Shown here: piece by piece, positions 10,592 through 20,800 of the stretch
Layout of the letters: every line of letters begins with the position of its first letter
Position numbering within the stretch: position 1 is the stretch's first letter
Source of the DNA: Kitagawia praeruptora
Taxonomy: Eukaryota; Streptophyta; Magnoliopsida; Apiales; Apiaceae
NCBI GenBank assembly: GCA_037693485.1
Contig: CM075351.1
Location: 67,792,001-67,856,000 of the forward strand
DNA length: 64,000 nucleotides
Direction: 5' to 3'
The notes under the pieces: model-generated
What the model saw: only the letters and a program-made list of their open reading frames with translations
Told to the model about the DNA's origin: nothing
The model's database searches: none
Position numbers and translations under genes: made by a program

Positions 10592-10628
10592 ATGCTTGAG
10601 GACAAGCATCGGTTTAAGTTTGGGGGTG
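10592..10628 (+). other. Hairpin plus polypurine tract of Ath-D
   Basis: ATGCTTG-AGGA-CAAGCAT (10592-10609) is a perfect 7-bp stem with a 4-base loop. It is followed at once by TTTAAGTTTGGGGGTG (10613-10628), which touches the first base of the 3' LTR at 10629. The tract is the plus-strand DNA primer site. The hairpin may position RNase H cleavage; that is inference. Confidence 0.8.
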
Positions 10629-12002
10629 TGATAAGTGGATGTATATCCACTTGGAACATTCTAAATCGGCTTAAATTGATTGTCTTGGGCTCAAGTTTCT
10701 TGTAGTTTTGATGTATTTTGTTTAGTTGTGCAGATTTACAAGGATGTTGATTATGGTGGATGTTTTTGTCGTTTTTGGAGATTTAATTTATTAAAATTCG
10801 GATTTATTGGGCTGCACGCGTGAGATTCACTGTTTGGGCCATATTTTGAGTTCTATAAGTCTGTTTTCAGCCCGTAAGCAGTCCACGCGAAGATAACGAG
10901 ATTCTCTATCATTCTAAGGTGGTCCAGAAGCCCAATTACGTCTGGAACGGCTCTGGAAAACAGAAGAAAAGTCAGCTACGAATTTCCCTTAAAAAACAGA
11001 ATCAGTTTAGGAAACGTATCTTGCAGAAATTCTATTATAATTCTGTTTTGGTATTTTCTTGCTGGGCAAGATGTCTAGAGCCTATATAAACACATCCAAC
11101 CCTTGTAAATTGTATTAGGAAGATCATCATCATTAGGAGTAGAACAATTACATATCAATTACTTAGGGTTATTTGTATATTTTCATACTTTGTTTTTATC
11201 ATGGTTTCATCAGATCCCATGATGACGAGAGGTTCGATTATGAACTAATCGTTGTCATGGGATTCTAACGGAGTTATTTATGGAGCTTAAGTATCTTGAT
11301 TGCTTTAAAGATCTGTGTGTGATGTATATCTGATATCCTCGTATGGTTGTGCTTATTGAATTTAGATGCGTAGCTAACATCTAATTTGTTAATCTCTTGC
11401 TAAACGAGAGTGGATCTTGAGATTTAGAACTTGCCATGCTAGCATAGGATAGGTTGATGTTAATCATCATGATTTGTGGCATGAATAGAGATATTATGCT
11501 ACCCTATGTGATCTTAGTGGATAACTTGTGCTTCAACCTCTATGTTTTCAAATTCTATAGAGATATAGGGTCTAAACATAATAGGTGCCTATTCATCTTC
11601 TATCTCTTTTGTGGATGTATGTGTAGATTGGTACTAGTATACCGAGAGGTAACTTTTACTCTTTTCGTGTTATCCGATCAGATATCATAACCATTGCATA
11701 TAGTGATTAAAGGCGTCAGATCTAAGCAAAGTATTTAATGAAGTTAGGATTCCATGGTTTTTCTTGCAGACGTAATTAGATTTTAATTCTTGTTAGTTAG
11801 TTAATTCTTAGTTTTGTTAATTTATGTCTTAGTTAATTTAGTTTAATAAACCCAAAATTGTTATTGTCTTAGCAGTGCATAATAACCATACATTGTTGCA
11901 TAGGCATATTTACTGAATAGAACCATAACTTGATCCCTGTGGGAACGAATTTGGACTTAACCTTATATATTACTTGTGACCACGTACGCTTGCGTGATAA
12001 CA
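10629..12002 (+). repeat. 3' LTR of Ath-D
   Basis: Second copy of the 5244-6624 LTR, matching to GCGTGAT at 11998, then ending GATAACA at 12002 with about 7 bp lost relative to the 5' copy. The terminus has been rearranged: filler sequence follows instead of a target-site duplication. It contains the TATA box at 11083-11090 and the same 78-codon frame (11454-11690). Confidence 0.9.
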
Positions 12003-12180
12003 CGAATGTATGCCAAAAACTACGATTTCTGTGATAACAAGTTGATTATATATTAAGATCAACTTGCATAACTTAATAGATTTTGCGTAGATTTTGCATA
12101 ACAAGTTTTTGCGTAGATTCTGTGATAACAAGTTTTTGCATAACTTGATCTCTGTGGGAACGAACTTGATTTAATCATAT
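12003..12180. other. Filler DNA at the Ath-D / Sire-B junction
   Basis: 178 bp made of short scrambled pieces. AACAAG(TTTTT) from the LTR/primer-site boundary recurs at 12037, 12100 and 12127, GCGTAGATT occurs twice, and AACTTGCATAACTT is present. The last 40 bp (about 12140-12180) resemble the LTR end of Ath-E (GGGAACGAACTTGATTTAAT) more than that of Ath-D itself. This is the pattern left by break repair with repeated template switching. Confidence 0.75.
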
Positions 12181-14734
12181 ATTTCTTGAGAAGATTTCTG
12201 GTATATTTTGCTTGATTGATAAAGATTCCATCATCTGTTTGCTTCACTTGTAAGCCTAGAAAATAACTTAGCTCTCCCATCATACTCATTTGATACCTGG
12301 ACTGCGTGAGTTTGGCAAACTTCTTACAGAGTTTATCATTAGTAGATCCAAAAATAATGTCATCAACATATATCTGAACTAAAAGCAAGTCACTTCCAGA
12401 TTTGAAATAAAACAGAGTTTTATCAATTGTACCTCTGTTGAACCCACTTTCTAAAAGAAATTGATCCAGAGTTTCATACCATGCTCTTGGTGCCTGCTTA
12501 AGTCCATAGAGTGTCTTGTCTAGCCTGTAGACATGGACTGGATATTTTGGATCTACAAAACCAGGTGGTTGTTCAACAAACACTTCTTCTTCAAGTTTTC
12601 CATTCAGAAAAGCACTTTTCACATCCATCTGAAAAACCTTGAATTTCTTGTGAGAAGCATAAGCAAGAAACATCCTTATTGCCTCCAACCTGGCAACTGG
12701 AGCAAAAGTCTCATCATAATCTATCCCCTCTTGCTGTGAATAGCCTTTTGCTACAAGTCTGGCTTTGTTTCTTGTAACAACCCCTTCACTATCAGTTTTG
12801 TTTCTGAAAACCCACTTAATACCAACAATAGACCTGTTCTTAGGTCTTGGTACTAGTGTCCAAACTTTATTTCTCTCAAATTCATTTAATTCTTCTTGCA
12901 TTGCTGTTATCCAGTCAGCATCTTTAAGAGCTTCTTCAACTTTCTTTGGTTCAGTTTGTGACAAGAATGCATGAAACAAACATTCATTTGTTGTTGCACT
13001 TCTTGTCCTTACTCTTGCATCTGGATCACCAATGATCAAATCAGGTGTGTGAGATTTGGTCTATTTCCTTGCTGAAGGCAATTGACTCCTTTCAGAGTTT
13101 GATCCTCCCCCTCGATCCATGTTCTCCTGATTTCTTTGGTGTCTTTCTTCATTCTCTGAGGCTCCCCCTGAATTTGACTGCTCAGAATGTGAATCATCAG
13201 AGATTGATCCAGATTTTTCATGTGATTCACTTTCAGAATGTGAATCATCAGAGTTTGATTCTTCATACTCCCCCTCAACCGGTTCTCTCCTTTGTTCTGG
13301 TTGAACAATTTCTTCTGTGTTTACCAGTAGAGGTTCAGAGTTTGTATCAACAGAGTCTGTTGGAATTGATCCGTCAGAGTTTATTTCATCAGATGTTAGA
13401 TCTTCATTTTCAAAATGTAGTTGATCATGGTCACTAACATCTTCAAGTCCAGTTATTTTCTTGTCATCAAAAGACACATGAATAGATTCCATGATCACTC
13501 TGGTTCTCAGATTATAAACTCTGAACGCCTTAGTTGACAGTGGATAGCCAACAAAAATTCCTTCATCTGCCTTCAGGTCAAATTTGGTCAACTGTTCAGG
13601 ATGAGTTTTCAGCACAAAGCATTTGCACCCAAAAATATGAAAATATTTCAGGTTTGGATTCTTTTCTCTCACCATTTCATATGGTGTTTTTTCATGCTTG
13701 TTGATCAGAGTAGCATTCTGTGTAAAACAAGCCGTTTGAACAGCTTCTGCCCAGAAATAGGTTGGTAATTTTGCTTCATCAAGCATAGTTCTGGCAGCTT
13801 CTATCAAAGTTCTATTCTTCCTTTCAACTACACCATTCTGTTGTGGAGTGCCAGGTACAGAAAACTCTTGTTTAATTCCTTTGTTCTTGAAAAATTCTTC
13901 CATTGTTGAATTCCTGAATTCAGTTCCATTGTCACTTCTGATAATCTTCACTTGATTCTTTGACCCTTTGTCCAACTGCATTATATGTTCTGCCAGAGTT
14001 AATGCAGTTTCATCTTTCTTTGCTAGAAAATACACCCAAGTGTATCTGGTGTATTCATCAACAATGACTAGAGCATATTTCTTCTTTCCAATAGACATAA
14101 CATTCAATGGTCCAAAAAGATCAACATGTAGAAGATGATAAGGATCAACAATTGAAGACTCAGACTTGCTTTTGAAAGAGGCTTTTCTCTGTTTGGCCTT
14201 TTGACAAGAATCACACAGGCCTTCTGCATTCAACAAAGACTTTGGTAGTCCTCTCACAAGATCATTCTTTATTAGCTCATTGATGTTGTTCAGATTTAAA
14301 TGAGAGAGTTTTTTATGCCACTTCCAACTCTCTTCACTGGACATCCTTGTTGACAGACACACTGCTTTGCCATCAGAGTTTGTTGACAATTTTATTTCAT
14401 AGATGTTATTGTGTCTGTTTCCAACTAGAGCAACTTTCCCTGTAGATTTACTGATGACTTGATAGTATTCAGGCTGAAAATCTACATGATATCCTCTGTC
14501 ACAGATTTGACTCACAGATAACAGATCATGCTTGAGTCCTGGAACCAGAGCTACATTTGTGATGATGACACTTCCAAGATTAATATTGCCATATCCCAGA
14601 GTATGTCCTACGTTGCCATCTCCATAGGAAACCTTTGGGCCAGCCTTCTCCACATACTCTGATAGCAGGGCTTTATTTCCAGTCATGTGTCCTGAACATC
14701 CACTGTCCACGACTAGGGTACTTACCCTGGTGCC
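12181..14734 (-). pseudogene. Pol of Sire-B: protease, integrase, reverse transcriptase (broken)
   Basis: Copia-order polyprotein. The protease motif DSGCSGHMTG is near 14690-14710. The pre-integrase zinc site is WHKKLSHLN with CDSCQKAK. The integrase core has HVDLFGP, RSDNGTEF and QQNGVVERKNR (the DDE residues). The reverse transcriptase has KARLVAKGYSQQEGIDYDET, MDVKSAFLNG and YVDDIIFGST. One in-frame stop lies in the integrase-RT linker (13061, TGG to TAG). The frame is otherwise open until Ath-D cuts it at 12181. The RNase H part is at 4505-5243. Just upstream of 14734 the acceptor-like CAG of Sire-A reads TAG. Confidence 0.92.
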
Positions 14735-14750
14735 CTACAATCACAAACAA

Positions 14751-17003
14751 TCACTGATTGTTAGTTTTAAGGATCCAGACTTGCTTGGATCCTTTTGATT
14801 TATTGAATCTGTTAGTTTTTGCAGCGGATTTGTCATTATCAGAGTTTAAACTAACATTTTCTGTCTTAGTACCTGCAGAATTAACTTTAACCCATTTCAG
14901 ATTAGGTTTCAGTTCATAGTAATTATGATAAATAGCATGATAATTCTTGCAAGTATAAATTGAGTGCCAAGTACTTCCACAATGTTTGCACAGAGTTTAT
15001 GGTCTAGGTTTGACATTATTCTTTTTCACTCCAGATTTGGAGGGTAAAGAATTAATGTCTTTGTTCTTCCTGCAAAAACTAGCAAGATGATTAGTGATAC
15101 CACAGTTATGACAAGTTTTTCTAGGTGCAAATGTAGCAAGCATTGGCATATTTCCTGATGTAATGCCTACCTTTCCATTTCTGTTTTTCCTAGGTATTTT
15201 CTGTTTCTTAACAGATTTTAACTCCTTAAGCTTATGCTTGAGTTGTTTATCTGTCATTGAACCAATATTAACCTGTTTTACACTAGCTTGTACTGGTTCT
15301 TTCTTAACAGCTTCTATTCCATGTTCTAACCTAGGTTCACTTATACCATTAACAAACGTTCTAAATTTCTTAGAAGAAAGTGGTGGTCTAATCTTGACTG
15401 TATTCTGAAACCTAAGTACATCATCCTCAGAATAACCTAGACCTACTGTGTCTGATTGAAAAACCTCTTGAGTGTCTTTTCCAGAGTGTGTCCAAGTTTT
15501 AATAATGTGCTATGCATCCTCCAATTCATATTCTAGTTGCTTATACTTACCTAGCAACTCCTGTTCTATAAAAACAACATCATCTCTTTCTTTCTGAATT
15601 TTATTCATGTTTTCAAGTTGTTCTTCAATAAGTTTATTTCTTTCTTTGAGTTGAGAACACTCATTCTTGATTATTTCATTCTCTAAAGTCTGATCCCTAT
15701 AACTGATATGTAATGCTTTAAGATAAATTCTCAATTCAGTTATATTATCAGTATTATAAGCATAGGTAGTTGGAGGTACCTTAAGTTCAGAGTCTTCATT
15801 CTGAGTAGAGGCCATGAGTGCATAGTTCACCTCCTCATCTGAATCTGAGGTGTCTGCCCAGTCTCTGCCTTTGGTGTAGAGTGCCTTTTCAGTTTTACCC
15901 TTCTTGCACTCAGGAGCATAGTGACCCATCTCCTTACACTTGTAGCATTGAATCTCAGACTTATCTTTCTTTCCAGATTTGGAGTCCTTACCTTCAGATT
16001 TGCTGAAATTCTTCCTGTCAGACTTTGAGTAATTCTTGGAGAATCTCTTTCCCTTCTTGAAATTCTTGAACCCCATCTTCTTGAAGGTCTTTACCATCAA
16101 TGCAGCCATTTGCATCATCTCTTCATCATCTTCAGAATCAGATGATTCATCTGTGTTTAAGTCAACATCAGTGTTTGATGACTCACTTTCTGAATGAATG
16201 ACCAAGGCTTTTCCTCTTGCCTTCTTCCTTGATGCTTCTTTCTTTGAAGGTTTTTCTTCAACTTTCAGAGCAACAAACTTTGATTTCTTGCTTGATCTCC
16301 TGTTTCTCTGCTCCATTTCTAACTCATGAGTTTTGAGTAGACCATAGATTTCATCAATCTCAGTATCAGCAAGATCATAATTGTCTCTTATAGTGGTTGC
16401 TTTCACATCCCACTTTTCAGGTAGAGAGAGAAGAAACTTGAGATTTGAGTCTTCTAAATCATACTCTTTGTTAACCAATGACAAATCATTGAGCAGTTTA
16501 CAGAATCTATCAAATGTTTCTGTCATGGTTTCTTCAGACTTTGCCTAAAAATGCTCATACTCCTGTGTGAGTATGTTCCTTCTATTCTTCTTGATTGCAG
16601 CAGTTCCTTGACACCTAACTTCAAGTGCATCCCAAATTTTTTTTGCAGTTGTGCAGTTAATCACTTTGTTAGACATAACATTGTCTAAAGCACTGTGAAG
16701 TAAATGTCTTACTTTTGCATCTTTAGCAATAGATGAAAGATCCTCAGCAGTTAGATCTTTCTTTTCCTTTGGAATCACTTTTGATTCCTCACCAGCAACA
16801 GCAACAGTTAACTTCGTAGGTTTATGAGGGCCTTCATAAATTCTGTCAAGATATTCTGGATCTGTAGCCTTCAGAAACATTGTCATCTTAACCTTCCAGA
16901 TTGCATACTCTGTTGGCTTAAGTATAGGAACCCTAATTGTCTCATACCTACTAACAGTAGTAGGAGCTTTCTCAGAACCTGATGGAGGAGGAATCTCTGC
17001 CAT
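14751..17003 (-). pseudogene. Gag of Sire-B (broken by three stops)
   Basis: Nucleocapsid/capsid precursor, starting at the ATG at 17003 (MAEIPPPSGSEK). It has a copia-type UBN2 gag domain (ETIRVPILKPTEYAIWKVKM onward), the first CCHC knuckle CYKCKEMGHYAPEC, and further knuckles CHNCGITNHLASFC and a CKHC...H...C motif. In-frame stops at 16545 (GAG to TAG), 15510 (AAG to TAG) and 14997 (a CAR codon to TAA) break it, with no frameshift. The normal stop is TGA at 14751-14753, 19 bases before the pol-frame GGC, as in Sire-A. Confidence 0.92.
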
Positions 17004-17050
17004 TGATTACAATTGTGTTTGGATCTTAAACTGTAATAAATTAACAGATC

Positions 17051-17063
17051 GGCTCTGATACCA
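17051..17063 (-). other. tRNA-iMet primer-binding site of Sire-B
   Basis: The minus strand reads TGGTATCAGAGCC, complementary to the 3' end of initiator tRNA-Met, the usual copia primer. It lies two bases inside the 5' LTR, which starts at 17066 on the plus strand. Confidence 0.93.
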
Positions 17064-17065
17064 CT

Positions 17066-17109
17066 TGTAAGCCCGAATACACAATATATAATCAAGTACT
17101 GTATGAGTA
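17066..17109 (-). repeat. 5' LTR of Sire-B, first part (split by Sire-A)
   Basis: 44 bp beginning TGTAAGCCCG and ending with GAGTA, the target site of Sire-A. The remaining 564 bp continue at 29636-30199, ending ATATCTAACA. The reassembled length is about 608 bp, close to the 598 bp of Sire-A LTRs, and similar in sequence. Confidence 0.93.
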
Positions 17110-17707
17110 TGTTAGGTCGATTACACAATAAATAATCAAGAACTGTATAAATAAGTAACAAGAACACACGTTTTAACTCTTTAAAACTGTTTGGAATTAA
17201 TAATTCCTCTCTCGGTGATGTAAAGTATCACAGAGAGCTGCTTAGGTTACAAGAATGATATTCGTTCACGATGGATACCCTTCTAGGGTTAACCTAACTG
17301 TATTTATAAGATATACAGCTACGTACAATCGTAAATTGATTCTCCTAAAATTAAGCTATACAATTGATATCAATTACGATTGCTACACGTCTTCTAAGTC
17401 AACTCGATCTCTTTGACAGCTATCCAATCTTCAAAGATATCGCTTCCATATTAATATTAAATTAATCTTCAAACTCTGTTGACTTGTAGACGCTTCCAGT
17501 AAACAGACTTTAGCAAACTCTGCTCTCTAACGCTAACAGTGTTTGCGCTTCCATGTATTCAGCTATCAGTGTTTACGCTTTCCCCTGTCAGCGTTTGCGC
17601 TTCCAGCAATCAGCGTATACTCAAACACTGCTTTCAATAACAAGTTAAACTCTCTTTACCTGAAACACTTAAACACTGACATTAAATCACATCAATTATA
17701 TCTAACA
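17110..17707 (-). repeat. 3' LTR of Sire-A
   Basis: TGTTAGGTCG...ATATCTAACA, 598 bp, identical by eye to 29033-29630. On the minus strand a TATA box (CTTATAAATA) is at 17301-17310. The 17535-17620 part holds a short tandem family, variants of TCAGTGTTTGCGCTTCC. The LTR contains several of the dispersed AAACTCTG / AAACACTG octamers. Confidence 0.97.
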
Positions 17708-17745
17708 ATCTCCCCCAACTTGTTCATTAGAAAAATGTACAAGTT
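17708..17745 (-). other. Polypurine tract and hairpin of Sire-A
   Basis: The minus strand reads TTGGGGGAGAT ending at the LTR boundary, the plus-strand primer site. Immediately before it AACTTGT (17717-17723) and ACAAGTT (17739-17745) form a 7-bp stem with a 15-base loop. Sire-C has an unrelated-sequence hairpin at the same place (40332-40360). Confidence 0.88.
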
Positions 17746-17862
17746 CACAATAATTGATGATGTCAAAACGAACAAATAAAAACACAGTGTTTAACATATA
17801 ATCAGAGTTTAAACTTGACTTAGCAAAATTTACAGAAAATACGAATCACTTACAAATTCTGT

Positions 17863-20800
17863 CTACCTAACCTCCTCAAGATCTGGAGTTGTTCTGAGAT
17901 AATCAATCAACAATCTCCTTTCAGCATTTTCAAGTTCAATTTCCATAGCTTGCTTGATCTCTCTTAACTCTGGATCATTCTCATCCGTTTGAAAAATAGC
18001 AGCTCTGAGATCATAGATCTTGTTTCTCCTCATTTCATTACCCAATCTGATGTACTTTAATTCTTCAGACTTTACATTGAAATCCAGAACTGTAATTCCA
18101 AGATCAGTCTTCAGCCTTGTAGTTCCCTTCTGCATTTCAATCAGATTTCCATTCCAGTCTCTGTATTTTGGAACATATTTTTCAGCAGACTTTGTTCCTG
18201 TAGCAACTTTAGCTTTCAGCATATACTCCCTTATAGAATTAGCAATAAGCTGTGTTCTTTGATTTCTAACTCTGAAGATATGCAAGACATACTGAAGTTC
18301 CTCAAATAATTTTAACTTGATTGCTTCTTCATTCACTCTATATACTGACCCATCTGCCATAAAGTATAGTAGAAAGTGAATATCTAAGCTCCTTTGATGA
18401 ACTACCTGAACTGACTCCAACTTGTCTAGATTTTCTTGAGTTATACCAGAACCAAGAGATACAAGTGCAGAAGGATCTCTTGGACTGTTACCAACTCTCA
18501 AATCTCTTCTTGATCCTAAACCAGAAGTATTCCTGCCTGGTGGCTTTCCTGAACAGGCAATATTATGCTGATATCCACCAGTCACTCCTGCTCCTTCTTC
18601 CACTGGAATCTTTGCCCTTGAAAAACCAGGTAAAAGTTTACTTTGAGTCTGTACAACTTGTGTAGCAACAGAGGTTGTAACTATCATCTTGCCCTTGCTT
18701 TCTTCATCAACTTTCCCTTTTAACTTCAACTTAGCATCAAGAGAAGACTTTCTAACCAGCTTTCCAGTATCTTCTTCTTCTTCTTCTTGAATACCAGATA
18801 GTTTTTCTTTGATTACAATTCCTTTCATCACAGGCTTTGCAGGCTTTGAAGCTTTAACAACTTTCTTCACTTTCTTGGACTTCACAGCTTTTAAATGTTC
18901 TTTCTGCAACAGCTTTTCTTCAGCTTGAATATCCTCAAGTGTAGCTTCAGCATTCTCTTCTCGAAAAAGTTTTGCAGCCAATTCTTCATCAGTTTGTGGA
19001 TTGTCAGAGAATGACAAATCCCTTGGCCTTGAACCAGAAGTACTCTGAGTATTTGATTCTAAGACCAAATTCGGCTTTGACCTTGAAGACCTTCCATGTC
19101 CTTGTCTGAGATTTTCATTTCTTAAGCCCTTATCAGCATTGGTGCCTTCATCATCAAGATGATCTTTCTTTGACAGAGTTTGATCTTTCTTACACTTAGT
19201 TTTAGAAACTCTCTCCCCCTTTTTGACATCATCACCATCTTGAATCAGTATTGAGGTAATTAACTCAAGAGAATTTGCTATAGAATCAACTTTCTCAGCC
19301 AGTAAAGTCTGATTCTTTTCAACTGTACTCAGTCTGTCATTAAGATTAGATTGAGCTTTGGCAAACTGTTGAAAGAGTTTAGCATTAGCTAGTTGAGCTT
19401 TCTCCTCATGAGTGGCAACTTCTGTGCGAAGATCAATGATAGATTTCTGAGTGTCATCAAATCTATTATTCAACGTTTTGATTTGAATCACTGTGCCTTG
19501 CAAACAAGTGAAAATCTCTGGATTTTTAATCTTCTTGGAATTGACCTCAAGAAACATTGCAGCCCTGCCAGGTGGAAAAATACACTCTGATTTATACCAT
19601 TCAGCAGTTTGCTTGGCCAAATAACCATCATCAATTTCATTAACAGAAGGCCCAGCAAAATCTGGTTTTGCTCCTGTTTTCTGACCATCAGGTTGATTTT
19701 GTGGTTGGTTAAATCCTGTACTATTAGCTTCAACAGAATCACTCATCGATTCACTAGTAGAGGCAACAGAAGGACTAGGTTCTGGAGCAGCAATTGGTTC
19801 TTGAGCAACAATAGGTTCTTGAGCAACCTGTTTTCCTTTATCAACTGGAGTTTGCTCTGAAGAAAGAACCTTCTCTGGTTTATCAACCTCCTCACCATGA
19901 ACAGAAATATGATTGGCATCAGAGTTTAACTCAGTGTGTGATGCAACCACAGTGTCTTCAAGAACAACAGTTGGCCCATCAGCAACACCAGTATCTATAG
20001 AAAGTGTAACCTCCATGAGTGGTGGAGGAGATGCTTCATGATTAAAAGACATTGGAGTTTCAGCAAACTCTTCCATTGGAGATAAGACATCTCTAGCATC
20101 TTCATTGTCTTGAACCTTATCAACTTCTGGTTCAGCAACCTCGACTTCTGATTCTGGAATTACAGGTTCTATGATAACCTCTGGCTCACCAGTAGGAATA
20201 TCAAATGAGATTTTCTCTTGAGCCTCCTCAACATGCTCATCATCAGAATCAGTCATAATAAGCCTCCTCCTCTTAGCTTGAGGTACTGCAACCTGTTCTG
20301 CAGCTTCACTGGAACTTTCACTTGAACTTTCCTCAACCAATGGTGGTGAAGGTCTGTTTGCCCTTTGTATGAATCTTCTGGAATAAACAGCCTTTGGAGT
20401 TGACTGTTTAGCCTTAGCACGTTCAGTGTTGATTGCAGTATGTTTCTTCCTTTTTGGCTTTGGTGGTGGTTGTGAATGAGTAGTAGAGACAGGGTTTGTT
20501 GGTTCAGTGTTCACTTGGTCAGGTTGTGTTTGAGGTTCTGTTTGTGTTGGAGGTGACATGGGTTGTTCAGTGGTTGTTGGTGTGGGCTCAGGTGTTTGAG
20601 TAGGTTGAGATGGTATGTTTTCTGTACGATCAGTGGCTAAAGGTTCAGGCATAGGCTGTGGTTCTGGTTGTTGTGGTTCTGGTTGTTGTGTATCAGTGTC
20701 TTGTGGCTGATTGACAAAATTTTGCAAAGCAAGCGGCAATGCTAAAGGAGGCAAGTCTTTTCCAACATCTTTGTTAGACATATCAGTAAATATTCTCTTA

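Larger units (their letters stand above)
5244..12002 (+). mobile_element. Ath-D, non-autonomous Athila-like Ty3/gypsy element
   Basis: A 6.76-kb LTR element on the plus strand inside the pol gene of Sire-B. The LTRs (5244-6624 and 10629-12002) show only two substitutions by eye over about 1370 bp, so the insertion is recent. The primer site at 6631 matches tRNA-Asp as in Athila elements, with one internal mismatch to the usual sequence. The interior has one intact 341-codon ORF with a gag-derived zinc finger, then about 2.8 kb of non-coding sequence. There is no protease, reverse transcriptase, RNase H or integrase, so it must be mobilised in trans. No clean target duplication exists: about 16 bp of Sire-B are missing and 178 bp of filler follow the 3' LTR. 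Confidence 0.93.
12181..17109 (-). mobile_element. Sire-B, 5' segment
   Basis: The upstream part of the old Sirevirus-like element: pol from the reverse transcriptase upstream, all of gag, the primer site and the first 44 bp of the 5' LTR. It resumes in the same codon region where 4505-5243 stops, after a loss of about 16 bp at the Ath-D junction. At 17110 it is interrupted by Sire-A, and the rest of its 5' LTR is at 29636-30199. Confidence 0.93.

Noticed and set aside
13045..13437. 130-codon plus-strand frame opposite Sire-B pol
   Set aside because: It is the antisense shadow of the integrase-RT linker. The same applies to 25044-25337.
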